A DNA stretch of 64,000 nucleotides from Shewanella intestini (GTDB lineage Bacteria; Pseudomonadota; Gammaproteobacteria; Enterobacterales; Shewanellaceae), in contig NZ_JAAIKR010000013.1 of assembly GCF_018221465.1 (NCBI RefSeq), positions 1-64,000 of the forward strand, written 5' to 3'. The position numbers and the translations under genes were made by a program. The notes under the pieces were generated by a model, which was not told the DNA's origin, did no database searches, and saw only the letters and a list, made by a program, of their open reading frames with translations. Shown piece by piece: positions 1 to 10,414 of the stretch. The stretch's first letter is position 1, and every line of letters begins with the position of its first letter.

Positions 1-25
1 GCAGAAGCTGTTATGCCGTGTCAGT

Positions 26-61
26 GGATGCGCATTATAGGCAGATTTGAGAACGGCGCAA
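26..61 (-). promoter_or_regulatory. rRNA operon P1-type promoter, pointing out of the window
   Basis: Read on the minus strand there is a -35 TTGCGC (56-61), a 16-base spacer and a perfect -10 TATAAT (34-39), followed by a GCGC discriminator and CACTGACACGG. The segment from the -10 onward closely resembles E. coli rrnB P1 (TATAATGCGCCACCACTGACACGG, recalled). A-tracts upstream of the -35 (about 66-120) could be an UP element or Fis region. I infer an rRNA operon starting just left of base 1. The rRNA itself is not in the window. Confidence 0.8.
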
Positions 62-123
62 GGGCTTTTTTGAAGTAATTTAGCAAAAGTGATTCAACAG
101 ATGTTTTTTTGGACTAAACGTGC

Positions 124-149
124 AAAAAAGGGGCGAATCGCCCCTTTTT
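124..149. terminator. Intrinsic terminator hairpin, bidirectional form
   Basis: GGGGCGA (130-136) pairs with TCGCCCC (138-144), flanked by six A on the left and five T on the right, so it could stop transcription in either direction. No gene end is visible beside it. It separates the leftward rRNA promoter from the arn region. Confidence 0.7.
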
Positions 150-626
150 ATCGTAATAATATCGCTATCGACCAAAGAATCGCGTTTCTTGTTTTGCCCC
201 TCACGCTATAGGGCATTCTATTTGTAATGATGCAGATGGTATTAACAAGCACAAAGTAGCGGGCTGTTTGATTAGATTCTTCTTATTTAGATTAAACATC
301 TTCCATCGAAGCTTTCAATATCTGATAACTTATATACCCTACTGTTAATAGAGCTCTGGCTATAAATATCATTTATCACCCACTCTTTAATCATAGTTTT
401 AGAAGCTTTTGGTATTGAGTGCCTACATTATTGATAATAGATGATGATGGTAACGACAATCTGCTGTGTTTGCACGATAGAGCATCAGAGCATCTATCAC
501 CCATATTCCAGTTATCACATTTTTTGAACAAAAATAGCCTCTTTTTCATCTTTAATTAAGTTTTGCCTCTTCTATGGAAGTAAGAAACCGATATAATCGA
601 TCATTACGCTCTGTGGTGAGATACAT
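150..626 (+). promoter_or_regulatory. Intergenic leader of the arn operon with a candidate promoter
   Basis: About 480 bases without a convincing gene. A TATAAT -10 lies at 592-597 with no good -35 at 16-18 bases upstream (CTTCTA at 569-574 is the best placed), which would fit an activator-dependent promoter. I saw no clear PmrA-type tandem repeat. The rest is AT-rich and without recognisable structure. Confidence 0.4.
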
Positions 627-674
627 ATGAAGATTGGAACACCCTGTCTTTATTTGGTCAAATTTGACAATTAA
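627..674 (+). CDS. Possible 15-codon leader peptide upstream of arnB
   Basis: ATG at 627 opens a 15-codon frame ending in TAA at 672-674 (peptide [15 protein letters not shown]). It follows a GGTGAG Shine-Dalgarno-like sequence six bases before the ATG. It starts about 30 bases after the candidate arn -10 and ends 10 bases before the arnB start. Whether it is translated or regulatory is unknown. It may be chance, since 15-codon frames are common. Confidence 0.25.
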   Translation: MKIGTPCLYLVKFDN

Positions 675-684
675 TGGGTTTAAA

Positions 685-1848
685 ATGAATCAACAATTTC
701 TTCCTTTATGTCGACCTGCTGTCGATGAGCAAGACATTCAAGCTGTCGTCGATGTTTTACGTTCCGGTTGGATCACTACCGGCCCGAAAAGTGCTGCGTT
801 AGAGCAACAAGTAAAAGAATACACTCATACAGAGCATGTAGTTTCACTCAGTAGCGCATCGGCAGGTATGCATTTAGTGTTACTTGCTTTGGGAATTGGA
901 CCTGGCGATGAAGTCATCACCCCGTCATTAACTTGGGTTTCCACCATTAACCTCATTACACTAATAGGGGCTAAGCCTGTCTTTGTTGATGTTGATGCTG
1001 ATACATTAATGACAGATGCACAATTGATTGAGCCGTTAATCACACCGCGCACTAAAGCGATAATTCCTGTCCACTATGCGGGGGCGAGTTTGGACTTGAA
1101 CGCCCTTTATGCATTAGGTGAAAAATATAATCTGCCAATTATTGAAGATGCAGCCCATGCGATGGGATGTAAGTATAAAGGCCGCCCAATAGGCCAAACC
1201 GGTACTTGTTTATTTTCTTTGCATGCCATCAAAAATATCACCACAGCAGAAGGCGGATTATTAACGACTCATGATGCTGCACTTGCAGAGCGAGTTAGAC
1301 GCTTAAAGTTCCATGGTTTAGGCGTTGATGCTTTTGACCGTGAAACACAAGGTCGTGCACCTCAAGCTGAAGTCATTGAGCCCGGTTTCAAATATAACAT
1401 GCCTGATATCTGCGCAGTTTTAGCATTAGGGCAATTATCTCGGATTGAGCAAATCACCAATAAACGCACTCTTTTAGCGCAACATTACCGCAGGCAATTA
1501 CAACAACTTATTGGCTTTACCCCCTTAAGTGTCCCCACACACCCTCATACCCATTGTTGGCATTTATTAATAGTACGAGTGGATCAATCAAAAGCGGGCA
1601 TCAATAGAGATGAACTGATCGCTCATTTGAAAGTCGAAGGCATTGGCGCAGGTATTCACTTTAAAGCGGCGCATACGCAAAAGTATTATCGCGAGAATTA
1701 CGACACTAAGTTTGGGGCAATTACCCCTAACTTGGTCAACACCGAATTTAACAGCGAACAAATTTGCTCTTTACCCTTATTCCCTGAAATGGAAATAGAA
1801 GATGTAGATAGAGTAATCAGCGCAATAAAAACCATTGTTGGACAATAA
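685..1848 (+). CDS. arnB: UDP-4-amino-4-deoxy-L-arabinose aminotransferase ArnB
   Basis: PLP-dependent aminotransferase of the DegT/DnrJ/EryC1 family that converts UDP-4-keto-pentose to UDP-L-Ara4N in the cytoplasm, using glutamate as amino donor. The start at 685 gives [15 protein letters not shown], matching the family N-terminus (FLPxxRPA); an upstream in-frame TTG at 634 would add 17 unrelated residues. Conserved [10 protein letters not shown], the SSASAGMHL cofactor region, EDAAHAMG and the PLP-lysine segment [14 protein letters not shown] are present. The product is 387 residues, normal for the family. First gene of arnBCADTEF, with arnC two bases downstream, so the genes are almost certainly co-transcribed. 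Confidence 0.95.
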   Translation: MNQQFLPLCRPAVDEQDIQAVVDVLRSGWITTGPKSAALEQQVKEYTHTEHVVSLSSASAGMHLVLLALGIGPGDEVITPSLTWVSTINLITLIGAKPVFVDVDADTLMTDAQLIEPLITPRTKAIIPVHYAGASLDLNALYALGEKYNLPIIEDAAHAMGCKYKGRPIGQTGTCLFSLHAIKNITTAEGGLLTTHDAALAERVRRLKFHGLGVDAFDRETQGRAPQAEVIEPGFKYNMPDICAVLALGQLSRIEQITNKRTLLAQHYRRQLQQLIGFTPLSVPTHPHTHCWHLLIVRVDQSKAGINRDELIAHLKVEGIGAGIHFKAAHTQKYYRENYDTKFGAITPNLVNTEFNSEQICSLPLFPEMEIEDVDRVISAIKTIVGQ

Positions 1849-1850
1849 AC

Positions 1851-2840
1851 ATGAAGCATAACCAAAGCATCGACTTCGTTTCGATTGTGATTCCGGTATA
1901 CAACGAAGAAGCCACACTGCCTGAATTATTAAGACGCACATTAACAGCCGCTAACTCAATGAATAAGCACTTTGAACTGATTCTAATTGATGATGGCAGC
2001 CGCGATAAAAGTGCAGAGCTGATTGAAGCCGCAGCAGCTGAGCAAGATAGCCATGTCGTTGGGATTATATTAAACCGTAATTATGGCCAACACAGCGCAA
2101 TAATGGCAGGGTTTGAACATGTTAGAGGTGACTTAATCATTACCTTAGATGCTGACTTACAAAACCCGCCTGAAGAAATCCCTAATTTAGTTGCTAAAGC
2201 AGAAGAAGGTTTTGACTCTGTTGGAACGGTTCGTCGTAATCGTCAAGACAGTCGTCTTCGTCGTTACCCTTCTAAACTCATCAACAAACTCGTTAAGCGC
2301 TCAACCGGTGTAGAAATGAATGACTACGGCTGCATGTTACGCGCTTACCGTCGTCATGTAGTTGACGCCATGCTTGAGTGTCATGAACGCAGCACCTTTA
2401 TTCCAATTCTAGCCAACGGCTTTGCTAGAAATACAGCGGAAATAGATGTTCATCATGATGAACGCGCAGCAGGTGAATCTAAATACAGCTTTTTAAGCCT
2501 CATCAATTTGATGTTTGACCTACTGACCAGCATGACCACCGCCCCATTACGTATGTTAAGTATTGTTGGCGGCGGAATAGCGGCAATAGGACTTCTGTTA
2601 GCGACCTTTTTAATGATATTGCGTGTGATATATGGCGCAGCTTGGGGCGTTGATGGTGTTTTCCCACTTTTCTCTGTGTTGTTTATTTTCATTGGTGCGC
2701 AATTTGTCGGTTTAGGATTATTAGGCGAATACATTGGCCGAATTTATTCTGATGTAAGAGCCAGACCAAGATATTACGTGCAAGACATCCTTGTTGGTGA
2801 AGCCACAAAAGATGCACGCGAATCAGACGAAAACAAATAA
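1851..2840 (+). CDS. arnC: Undecaprenyl-phosphate 4-deoxy-4-formamido-L-arabinose transferase ArnC
   Basis: Family 2 glycosyltransferase that moves formylated L-Ara4N from UDP to undecaprenyl phosphate at the inner membrane. The N-terminal GT-A domain shows [15 protein letters not shown] near residue 13, IDDGSRD and the metal-binding [11 protein letters not shown]. The C-terminal third carries two hydrophobic membrane segments (about residues 235-300), as in ArnC and related polyprenyl-phosphate transferases. The length of 329 residues fits the family. It sits between arnB and arnA, with a 41-base gap before arnA. Confidence 0.95.
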   Translation: MKHNQSIDFVSIVIPVYNEEATLPELLRRTLTAANSMNKHFELILIDDGSRDKSAELIEAAAAEQDSHVVGIILNRNYGQHSAIMAGFEHVRGDLIITLDADLQNPPEEIPNLVAKAEEGFDSVGTVRRNRQDSRLRRYPSKLINKLVKRSTGVEMNDYGCMLRAYRRHVVDAMLECHERSTFIPILANGFARNTAEIDVHHDERAAGESKYSFLSLINLMFDLLTSMTTAPLRMLSIVGGGIAAIGLLLATFLMILRVIYGAAWGVDGVFPLFSVLFIFIGAQFVGLGLLGEYIGRIYSDVRARPRYYVQDILVGEATKDARESDENK

Positions 2841-2881
2841 TCACCATAAATTTTATATTTTAACTTTTGTAAGGAAATTCT

Positions 2882-4864
2882 ATGAAAGCAGTCGTTTTTG
2901 CTTATCACAACATTGGTTGCGCAGCTATTAAGAGCATGCTTGAAAGTGGTGTTGAAATTGCCGCCGTTTTCACTCATGTTGATGACGCTAATGAAAATGT
3001 CTTTTTTGAATCAGTTGCCAAGCTTGCTGCTAACAAAGGCATTCCTGTTTTTGCACCTGAAGATGTTAACCATCCTTTATGGATTGAAAAAATCAAAAAG
3101 ATGGCACCAGATGCCTTATTCTCTTTTTACTACCGTCATATGTTGAGTCAAGAAATTCTGGATATCGCCCCTAAAGGCGGGTTCAATTTACACGGCTCAT
3201 TGTTACCACACTATCGCGGCCGCGCACCTATCAATTGGGTGCTAGTTAATGGTGAAACGCAAACAGGTGTCACTTTACACACCATGACAGCTAAACCTGA
3301 TGCTGGCGATATTGTCGCTCAACAAAAAATTGCTATCTCTGATACCGATACTGCGGCAACCTTACATCATTCAATGACCCAGGTAGCCAGCCAGTTATTG
3401 GCAGAGACGCTGCCAAAAATTGTTAATGGTAGTCATACATTAACGAAGCAAGATGCAAACCAAGCAAGTTACTTTGGCCGCCGCACGCCTGCTGACGGTG
3501 AAATAAAGTGGACTAATGATTCACGCACCGTGTTCAACTTAATTCGTGCGGTTACCGAACCCTTCCCTGGTGCATTTTCATTCTTAGGCGAACGTAAAGT
3601 TATTATTTGGAGTGCAACTGCATCACAAAAAAGTTATGACGTAACCCCTGGTAGCATTGTAGAAACTAAGCCATTAACAATTGCATGTGCTCAAGGTTCA
3701 ATTGTTGTTAATGCCGGTCAAACTGAAAACGGCTTATTCCTTAGCGGCGATCAACTGTCAACCGAAATGCACCTTGTTGCTGGCATGCGTTTTGGCCCAC
3801 AAGCGAGTGCTGTCATTGCTGCAACTCGCCGCAAAAAAGTATTAATCATGGGGGCAAATGGCTTTATTGGTAATCATTTAACCAAGCGTTTGCTCGATGA
3901 TGGTCAATACGAAATTTACGCTATGGATATGAGCTCAAATCAAATTGAGCAGCATTTAGCTCACCCTGATTTTCACTTCGTTGAAGGTGACATCACTATT
4001 CATAACGAATGGATTGAATACCACATTAAGAAGTGTGACATCGTATTGCCGCTAGTTGCGATTGCAACACCAATTGAATACACACGTAATCCATTAAAAG
4101 TATTCGAATTAGATTTTGAAGAAAACTTAAAAATTGTCCGTGCATGTGTCAAATACAACAAACGCATTATCTTCCCATCAACGTCTGAAGTTTACGGCAT
4201 GTGTACTGATGAAGAATTTAATGAGGATACATCGCCACTAATTACCGGTCCAATTAATCGTCAACGTTGGATTTACTCAACCTCAAAGCAATTACTTGAC
4301 CGAGTTATCTGGGCATACGGCAAAAAAGACAACTTAAAATTCACTTTGTTCCGTCCATTTAACTGGATGGGCCCACGTCTAGATAGCTTAAATTCAGCTC
4401 GTGTTGGCTCAAGCCGTGCAATCACTCAGCTGATTCTGAACTTAGTTGAAGGTACTCCAATTAAGTTAATCGATGGTGGCGAACAAAAACGTTGTTTCAC
4501 AGATATTTCAGAAGCCATTGAAGCGTTATTCCGTGTAATTGAAAACAAAGATAACTTATGTGACAGCCAAATTATTAATATTGGCTCGCCAGATAACGAA
4601 GCCAGCATTAAAGTCATGGCAGAAACCTTAGTACAGAAGTTTGAACAACATCCTTTACGTGATCAATTCCCGCCATTTGCAGGTTATAACCTAGTGGAAA
4701 GCCAGTCTTTCTATGGTGACGGTTATCAAGACGTGCAACATCGCCGTCCTAGTATTGCAAATGCGAAGAAATTGCTTAACTGGGAACCTAAGATCATGAT
4801 GGATCAAACCATTGAAGATACTTTAGATTTCTTCTTAAAAACTGCTGTTGAAGAGCAAAAATGA
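2882..4864 (+). CDS. arnA: Bifunctional UDP-Ara4N formyltransferase / UDP-glucuronate decarboxylase ArnA
   Basis: Two-domain enzyme. Residues 1 to about 300 form a formyltransferase like Fmt ([18 protein letters not shown]), which N-formylates UDP-Ara4N. Residues from about 318 form an NAD-dependent extended short-chain dehydrogenase ([17 protein letters not shown] followed by the YSTSK active-site motif), which oxidatively decarboxylates UDP-glucuronate. At 660 residues it is full length. A GGAAATTCT Shine-Dalgarno region precedes the ATG. Its stop overlaps the arnD start by four bases (ATGA), indicating translational coupling. Confidence 0.97.
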   Translation: MKAVVFAYHNIGCAAIKSMLESGVEIAAVFTHVDDANENVFFESVAKLAANKGIPVFAPEDVNHPLWIEKIKKMAPDALFSFYYRHMLSQEILDIAPKGGFNLHGSLLPHYRGRAPINWVLVNGETQTGVTLHTMTAKPDAGDIVAQQKIAISDTDTAATLHHSMTQVASQLLAETLPKIVNGSHTLTKQDANQASYFGRRTPADGEIKWTNDSRTVFNLIRAVTEPFPGAFSFLGERKVIIWSATASQKSYDVTPGSIVETKPLTIACAQGSIVVNAGQTENGLFLSGDQLSTEMHLVAGMRFGPQASAVIAATRRKKVLIMGANGFIGNHLTKRLLDDGQYEIYAMDMSSNQIEQHLAHPDFHFVEGDITIHNEWIEYHIKKCDIVLPLVAIATPIEYTRNPLKVFELDFEENLKIVRACVKYNKRIIFPSTSEVYGMCTDEEFNEDTSPLITGPINRQRWIYSTSKQLLDRVIWAYGKKDNLKFTLFRPFNWMGPRLDSLNSARVGSSRAITQLILNLVEGTPIKLIDGGEQKRCFTDISEAIEALFRVIENKDNLCDSQIINIGSPDNEASIKVMAETLVQKFEQHPLRDQFPPFAGYNLVESQSFYGDGYQDVQHRRPSIANAKKLLNWEPKIMMDQTIEDTLDFFLKTAVEEQK

Positions 4865-5781
4865 GCCAACAACCAGTAACGAAAGTCGGTCTTAGGATTG
4901 ATGTTGATACTTATCGAGGCACCCGTTTAGGGGTGCCGAAGTTATTGTCATTGTTTGCAAAGCATGACATCAAGGCATCATTTTTCTTTACTGTTGGCCC
5001 AGATAACATGGGACGTCATATTTGGCGTCTTTTGCGCCCTGCATTTTTAAAAAAGATGCTGCGCTCAAAAGCGGCCAGTTTGTACGGATGGGATATTCTT
5101 ATTCGTGGCACCCTTTGGCCAGGCCCTATCATCGGTAAAAAGCTAAAACATATCATTAGTGCAGCTCATCAAGCAGGTCATGAAATGGGGCTCCATTCAT
5201 GGGACCACCACAAGTGGCAAATGAAAACCGATTTTATGTCAGCTGAGCAATTACACGACGAAATAAAAAAAGGTCATGACCTGTTAACAAACCTGATTGG
5301 CGAGTCGCTTTCAAGCAGTGCTGTTGCCGGTTGGCGTTGTACTGAGCAAACTTTAGTTGAAAAGCAAAAGTTTGCCTTTCAATACAACAGTGATTGTCGG
5401 GGTGAATCGATTTTTATTCCCGGTAAAGGTTTAACACCGCAAATACCTGTGACGCTGCCAACATACGATGAGCTTATCGGCCAAGGTAATATTGACCAAC
5501 AAAACTACAATGATGAAATTATCAAGCGCATTTCATCTAGCAAACTTAATGTCTATACCATTCATGCGGAAGTAGAAGGCATTGTGTGCGCCGATATGTT
5601 TGAAGAGTTAATAGTAAAAGCTCGCGCTCAAAATATTGAATTTGTTCCTTTAATTGAATTACTCGATGATTGTGACAAATTAAGTTTACCGCAAGACTCA
5701 ATTGTTAATATTGAGCTTGAAGGACGTGAAGGTTGGTTAACTCATCAACGTTCAATGGTTGAAAAAACTGCAAATTCTTAA
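4861..5781 (+). CDS. arnD: 4-deoxy-4-formamido-L-arabinose-phosphoundecaprenol deformylase ArnD
   Basis: NodB-type polysaccharide deacetylase that removes the formyl group from the undecaprenyl-linked sugar before transfer to lipid A. The metal/active-site region [15 protein letters not shown] is at the N-terminus and HSWDHHKWQ lies in the middle. The length of 306 residues is typical. The start overlaps arnA by four bases, and arnT follows 11 bases after the stop. The protein has no obvious signal peptide, consistent with a membrane-associated cytoplasmic enzyme. Confidence 0.95.
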   Translation: MSQQPVTKVGLRIDVDTYRGTRLGVPKLLSLFAKHDIKASFFFTVGPDNMGRHIWRLLRPAFLKKMLRSKAASLYGWDILIRGTLWPGPIIGKKLKHIISAAHQAGHEMGLHSWDHHKWQMKTDFMSAEQLHDEIKKGHDLLTNLIGESLSSSAVAGWRCTEQTLVEKQKFAFQYNSDCRGESIFIPGKGLTPQIPVTLPTYDELIGQGNIDQQNYNDEIIKRISSSKLNVYTIHAEVEGIVCADMFEELIVKARAQNIEFVPLIELLDDCDKLSLPQDSIVNIELEGREGWLTHQRSMVEKTANS

Positions 5782-5792
5782 TTGGATGAAGA

Positions 5793-7436
5793 ATGGCTAA
5801 ATATAAAATTAATCTAGCGGTCATTGTGCCGCTATTTTTTATCGCGTTATATATCTTACCCCTTGGCATGCGTGACCTATGGTCTCCAGACGAGTTACGT
5901 TATGCCGAAATCGCCCGCGAGATGGTACACAATAATAATTGGGTAGTTCCCACCTTCAATGACATTAGGTATTTTGAAAAACCTATTATGGGCCATTGGA
6001 TGAATGCTATTTCTCAGGTGATTTTTGGCGAAAATAATTTCTCTGCCCGTTTTGCATCGGCGTTTAGCACCTTTGGCGCGGCTTTTTGTCTGTTTTTATT
6101 AGTGGCAAGGTTTGCTAATAGACAACAAGCGTGGGTAACCACCGCAGTATTCCTGAGTTTATTCTTAGTCATTAATTTAGGCTCTTACAGCGTACTTGAT
6201 GGCATGCTAAACATGTGGCTCACCGCTGCATTTACCGCCTTTTTCTATGCCGCTGACTCACCCACAAGTCGATCAAGAGTAAAGTATTATGGTTTGGCTG
6301 GGCTATTTTGTGCGTTTGCATTACTCACAAAAGGGTTCTTGGCACTCGCATTACCGGTGATTGTTGTGGTGCCATTTATGATTTGGCAAAAGCAGCTAAA
6401 AGATATCCTCAAATGGGGTTGGTGGGTCATGTTGGTGGCGTTAATTGTCACCCTGCCATGGGCATTAGCCATTCATGCCGCAGAGCCTGACTTTTGGCAT
6501 TACTTTTTCTGGATTGAGCATATACAACGTTTTGCCGCTGAAGATGCACAACATGCATCTCCATTTTGGTATTACATGCCATTTTTATTGCTTGGCACTA
6601 TACCGTGGCTATTTGTTGTCCCAAGTGCACTAAAGCACCTTTCAGGACAATGGGACTCGCGTTTAATTCGCTACGCGATTTTGTGGGCGGTTATTCCCTT
6701 TGTATTTTTCTCTATTGCAAAGGGCAAGCTGGCCACCTATATATTGCCGTGCATGGCGCCAATAGCGATTATTTTAGCTCAAGGCATTATTGCCGCTATT
6801 AAGCAAAAATCCAAAAGCTTTACTGTCGGTTCTTGGGTGAATGCGGGATTTTTCTTTGTCGTGGCCGCTGCGGTATTAATCCTGTTTTACATGGGCAAAC
6901 TTCCGCTAACAGCAGATGAAACCTATCGACCATGGTTATTGGCATTTGTCCTTGTTTCATGGGGAAGCTTAGCCATTGTCGCCATTAAGGTGACTAGCCT
7001 TGAAGCAAAAGTCACCAGTTACATGTTAATGCCGTTAAGTTTATTTTTATTAGTTTGGGCCATTATTCCTAACATTAGTATTGATGGGAAAATGCCAGAA
7101 AGAGTGCTCAACCAAGTGAGTTCTTTAATTACTGAAAATACGGTATTAATGGCCGACCACCCAAGTTCAATGTCGGCATTTAGTTGGTACTTTAAGCGTG
7201 ACGATGTGTATCTAACCGGTGCTAAAGGTGAGCTAACTTATGGGTTAAATTACTCTGACTCTAGCCATCGTTATGTGGCTGAAGATGATTTAAACCATTT
7301 TATTCGCCACCAGCAACAACAGCACTCGGTGATGATTTTATTCCGAGAAAGAGAAACACCAGACCACTTGACGCCACCAGACGAAAAAGTGGTACGAGGT
7401 AAGTATCGCGTGTATTACTATAAAAAAGATCAGTAA
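5793..7436 (+). CDS. arnT: Undecaprenyl phosphate-alpha-L-Ara4N transferase ArnT
   Basis: GT-C fold membrane glycosyltransferase (GT83) that transfers L-Ara4N from undecaprenyl phosphate to lipid A on the periplasmic face, reducing the negative charge bound by polymyxin-type peptides. It starts with a transmembrane helix, followed by LRDLWSPDELRYAEIAREM-like sequence containing the conserved acidic pair (DLWSPDELRYAEIAREM at about residues 29-45). There are roughly twelve hydrophobic segments and a soluble C-terminal domain from about residue 430. At 547 residues the length matches ArnT. RBS GATGAAGA precedes the ATG. Confidence 0.95.
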   Translation: MAKYKINLAVIVPLFFIALYILPLGMRDLWSPDELRYAEIAREMVHNNNWVVPTFNDIRYFEKPIMGHWMNAISQVIFGENNFSARFASAFSTFGAAFCLFLLVARFANRQQAWVTTAVFLSLFLVINLGSYSVLDGMLNMWLTAAFTAFFYAADSPTSRSRVKYYGLAGLFCAFALLTKGFLALALPVIVVVPFMIWQKQLKDILKWGWWVMLVALIVTLPWALAIHAAEPDFWHYFFWIEHIQRFAAEDAQHASPFWYYMPFLLLGTIPWLFVVPSALKHLSGQWDSRLIRYAILWAVIPFVFFSIAKGKLATYILPCMAPIAIILAQGIIAAIKQKSKSFTVGSWVNAGFFFVVAAAVLILFYMGKLPLTADETYRPWLLAFVLVSWGSLAIVAIKVTSLEAKVTSYMLMPLSLFLLVWAIIPNISIDGKMPERVLNQVSSLITENTVLMADHPSSMSAFSWYFKRDDVYLTGAKGELTYGLNYSDSSHRYVAEDDLNHFIRHQQQQHSVMILFRERETPDHLTPPDEKVVRGKYRVYYYKKDQ

Positions 7437-7440
7437 CCTG

Positions 7441-7794
7441 ATGACGCTAATTTTATTTTGCTTGTCGGTTATCGCAAGTTCTTTGAGCCAGTATTGGCAA
7501 AAACGCGCCTCTGCTTTTTTAGAGGCGCAGCCAACACTGAGCTTAAGTCAAAAGCTCTTTAACAAGCCTATCATCCTCAGTATTTTGTTCTTAGGTTTGG
7601 GCGCGTTAACTTGGCTTGCGGTACTAACTGATTGGGAAGTTTCAACCGCGTATCCACTATTGAGCATTAACTTTATCGTTATGCTGGTAATGTCAAAGTA
7701 CTGTTTTAATGAAGTCATTGCGCTGAAACAATGGCTTGGCGTGGCATTTATCATGGTTGGAGTGGCACTACTTAGCGGAGGTATTGCATGGTAG
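7441..7794 (+). CDS. arnE: Ara4N-phosphoundecaprenol flippase subunit ArnE
   Basis: Small multidrug resistance-like membrane protein of 117 residues with four predicted helices. With ArnF it is thought to flip undecaprenyl-phosphate-Ara4N to the periplasmic side. Visible features are an N-terminal helix, the SQYWQKRAS segment and STAYPLLSINFI, the SMR-like conserved stretch also present in ArnF. It lies four bases after arnT and overlaps arnF by seven bases. Confidence 0.9.
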   Translation: MTLILFCLSVIASSLSQYWQKRASAFLEAQPTLSLSQKLFNKPIILSILFLGLGALTWLAVLTDWEVSTAYPLLSINFIVMLVMSKYCFNEVIALKQWLGVAFIMVGVALLSGGIAW

Positions 7795-8216
7795 TTAACG
7801 CTAAAAACAACCAAGGTATTGTGTTGGCTCTAGTGAGTGTTATGTTAATTTCTACGGCGCAATTAGCCATGAAATGGGGCATGGGGTCGCTTAATCAATT
7901 ATGGCCACAACTGCAATTATTGGTAAGCCCATTAGAGTTACTGGCCATCATTAAGCTTAGTTATATAAGTTTAAGTGCTGTATTAGTCGGCCTGTGTTGT
8001 TATGCTTTATCAATGCTGTGTTGGGTGATGGCATTAAAGCATTTACCACTTTCAACGGCTTACCCTATTTTAAGCTTAAGTTACGTTTTAGTGTACTTAG
8101 GCGCAATTAGCTTACCTTGGCTTAATGAAGCAGTAAGCAGCGCTAAAATGCTCGGCATTGGCTTTATTCTATTGGGTTTATATTTAGCTATTCCGCAAAA
8201 ACGTAGTATTCATTAA
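7788..8216 (+). CDS. arnF: Ara4N-phosphoundecaprenol flippase subunit ArnF
   Basis: Partner of ArnE: 142 residues with four hydrophobic helices. It shares AMKWGMGSL near the N-terminus and STAYPILSLSYVLVY, parallel to the STAYPLLS stretch of ArnE. The start overlaps the arnE stop, so the two are translated as a coupled pair. It is the last gene of the arn operon, and a strong bidirectional terminator follows about 60 bases later. Confidence 0.9.
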   Translation: MVVNAKNNQGIVLALVSVMLISTAQLAMKWGMGSLNQLWPQLQLLVSPLELLAIIKLSYISLSAVLVGLCCYALSMLCWVMALKHLPLSTAYPILSLSYVLVYLGAISLPWLNEAVSSAKMLGIGFILLGLYLAIPQKRSIH

Positions 8217-8273
8217 GCTTAGTGTCAGAGTCACTCGACATCTACTCGCGCTTTATGCTTTAGAGTTTAAAAC

Positions 8274-8303
8274 AAAAAACGCATTCAATTGAATGCGTTT
8301 TTT
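8274..8303. terminator. Bidirectional terminator between arnF and ugd
   Basis: A perfect palindrome CGCATTCAATTGAATGCG (8280-8297) is flanked by six A and six T. It ends both the rightward arn operon and the leftward ugd gene. Confidence 0.9.
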
Positions 8304-8325
8304 ATTGGTTCATCTGCAACGGTAA

Positions 8326-9492
8326 TTAGTCAGAACCAAATAGGTCGCGAGTATAAACCTTGTCTTCTACGTCCAATAAATCATCCATCATTCTATTCGA
8401 TACAATTACATCAGACTGTTGTTTAAAGTCATTAAGGTCACGTACTACAGTAGAATTAAAATAACTGTCTTGTTCCATTACGGGTTCGTAAATCACCACA
8501 TTAATGCCTTTGGCTTTAATGCGTTTCATAATTCCTAGTATTGACGATGCTCGGAAATTATCTGATCCAGTTTTCATAATTAACCGATATAACCCTACCG
8601 TTTGTGGCTTACGCTTTAATATTGACTCAGCAATAAAGTCTTTACGCGTGGTATTGGCGTCGACAATCGCGCCAATAATGTTATTAGGCACATCTTGATA
8701 GTTGGCCAACAACTGTTTGGTGTCTTTGGGCAAGCAATAACCACCATAACCAAAAGATGGATTATTGTAATGAGAGCCAATACGCGGGTCTAAACCAACA
8801 CCTTCAATAATCTGCCGTGAAGACAATCCAAGGCTTTCGGCATACGTATCAAGCTCATTAAAATAAGCCACCCGCATTGCTAGGTATGTATTTGAAAATA
8901 ATTTAATCGCTTCGGCTTCGGTGTCATCAGTAAATAATACGGGTACATCTTTTTTAATCGCCCCTTCCACTAATAACCCAGCAAACATCTCGGCGCGGGG
9001 TGAGCGCTCACCAATCACTATTCGCGACGGGAACAAGTTGTCATGTATCGCCCGTCCCTCACGTAAAAATTCAGGCGAGAAAATAATATTGGCATGTGCT
9101 AAGTGCTGCTTTAATGTTTTAGTGTAGCCCACTGGCACGGTTGATTTGATCACGATGATAGCGTGTGGATTAATTTCAATCACATCTTTAATAACCGACT
9201 CTACTGAGCTGGTATTAAAATAATTGGTTTCAGGGTCATAATCAGTGGGAGTAGCAACTATGACATAGTCAGCACCAACAAAAGCTTGATGCTTATCTAA
9301 CGTTGCAGTTAAATTTAATTCCTTATTTTTGAGAAAATCCTCAGCTTCATTATCCACAATAGGAGAAATACGTTGATTAAGTTGTTCAACGCGAGTGGGG
9401 TTGATATCAAATGCAACAACTTCATTATGTTGCGCAAGAATAATGGCATTGGATAAACCAACATAACCTGTTCCAGCAATAACAATCTTCAT
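8326..9492 (-). CDS. ugd: UDP-glucose 6-dehydrogenase
   Basis: NAD-dependent enzyme that oxidises UDP-glucose to UDP-glucuronate, the substrate of ArnA. It has an N-terminal Rossmann motif [23 protein letters not shown] and the catalytic-cysteine motif [14 protein letters not shown] (about residue 255). At 388 residues it is the short bacterial form. It is transcribed convergently with the arn operon from its own promoter in the 170-base gap shared with yrdA. Placement next to arn supports a lipid A role, though it could also serve capsule or O-antigen synthesis. Confidence 0.95.
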   Translation of the reverse strand: MKIVIAGTGYVGLSNAIILAQHNEVVAFDINPTRVEQLNQRISPIVDNEAEDFLKNKELNLTATLDKHQAFVGADYVIVATPTDYDPETNYFNTSSVESVIKDVIEINPHAIIVIKSTVPVGYTKTLKQHLAHANIIFSPEFLREGRAIHDNLFPSRIVIGERSPRAEMFAGLLVEGAIKKDVPVLFTDDTEAEAIKLFSNTYLAMRVAYFNELDTYAESLGLSSRQIIEGVGLDPRIGSHYNNPSFGYGGYCLPKDTKQLLANYQDVPNNIIGAIVDANTTRKDFIAESILKRKPQTVGLYRLIMKTGSDNFRASSILGIMKRIKAKGINVVIYEPVMEQDSYFNSTVVRDLNDFKQQSDVIVSNRMMDDLLDVEDKVYTRDLFGSD

Positions 9493-9664
9493 AAACGACT
9501 ATACCTAGCCTAAGAGCCTTAATTGAAATCAGTGTAATAAATTACTATGACAACAAACAAGTCAAACTCAACAAAGCACAGATTTAACCTTAAAAACCCA
9601 TAATCATGATAACATTGGCGTAATATTGTCCATCCAAAAATGATATAAAATCAAAGGAAACTCC

Positions 9665-10201
9665 ATGGTTCAGTCACTTCGCGCATACAAAGGCATTTCT
9701 CCACAATTTGATTCCAGTGTCTATATCGATGAAGCCTGTGTGTTGGTAGGCGATATCCGTTTAGCAACAGATGCCAGTATTTGGCCGTTAGTTGCAGCCC
9801 GTGGTGACGTGAATGTTATTCGCATTGGTGAACGCTCTAATGTTCAAGATGGGTCGGTACTTCATGTTACTCGTAAATCAGCAGCTAAGCCCAATGGCCA
9901 TCCGTTAATTATTGGTGATGACGTCACTATCGGGCATAAGGCCATGCTTCATGGTTGCCAAGTGGGTAATCGGGTTTTGGTTGGTATGGGCGCGGTGATT
10001 TTAGATGGGGTTGTTATTGAAGATGACGTCATGGTTGCAGCTGGTAGCGTAGTGCCACCAAATAAAACCTTAGTGAGTGGTTTTTTGTATATGGGCAACC
10101 CTTGTAAGCAAGCACGCGCATTAACTGATGCTGAAATCGCATTTTTGGCACAATCGGCAGATAATTATGTTCGTTTAAAAAATGAATATTTGCAGGATTA
10201 G
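9665..10201 (+). CDS. yrdA: Gamma-carbonic anhydrase-like hexapeptide protein YrdA
   Basis: Left-handed beta-helix protein of the gamma-carbonic anhydrase/PaaY/YrdA family, 178 residues, with repeated [LIV]G-x4 hexapeptides (for example VNVIRIGERSNVQDGSVLHVT and PLIIGDDVTIGHKAMLHG). Histidines in HVT and GHKAMLHG are placed like zinc ligands of the family. The true activity of YrdA is unsettled. It precedes yrdB and aroE as in E. coli, although here it is divergent in strand from them. A good RBS AAAGGAAACTCC precedes the ATG. Confidence 0.85.
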   Translation: MVQSLRAYKGISPQFDSSVYIDEACVLVGDIRLATDASIWPLVAARGDVNVIRIGERSNVQDGSVLHVTRKSAAKPNGHPLIIGDDVTIGHKAMLHGCQVGNRVLVGMGAVILDGVVIEDDVMVAAGSVVPPNKTLVSGFLYMGNPCKQARALTDAEIAFLAQSADNYVRLKNEYLQD

Positions 10202-10227
10202 CATGCGCTAGCCGCTTATGATGTAAC

Positions 10228-10260
10228 AATTAAAAGCGACCAAACTGGTCACTTTTAATT
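10228..10260 (+). terminator. Terminator of yrdA
   Basis: Fourteen-base arms (10228-10241 and 10247-10260) pair with one mismatch around the loop AAACT, ending in CTTTTAATT. It sits 27 bases after the yrdA stop. The remaining bases to the yrdB end (10415) hold nothing recognisable. Confidence 0.7.
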
Positions 10261-10414
10261 TGCCTCATTTATTTATGGCAACTTTTAAATAAATACGTTC
10301 ACGCATTATTGGTAATTTATATCAAACACAATAACTCGTATTGTAGGTTGAACGTCAGTTAAACGCTTACTGCCGTCAGTTGTCGATAAAAACACATACT
10401 CACACAAACCATGG

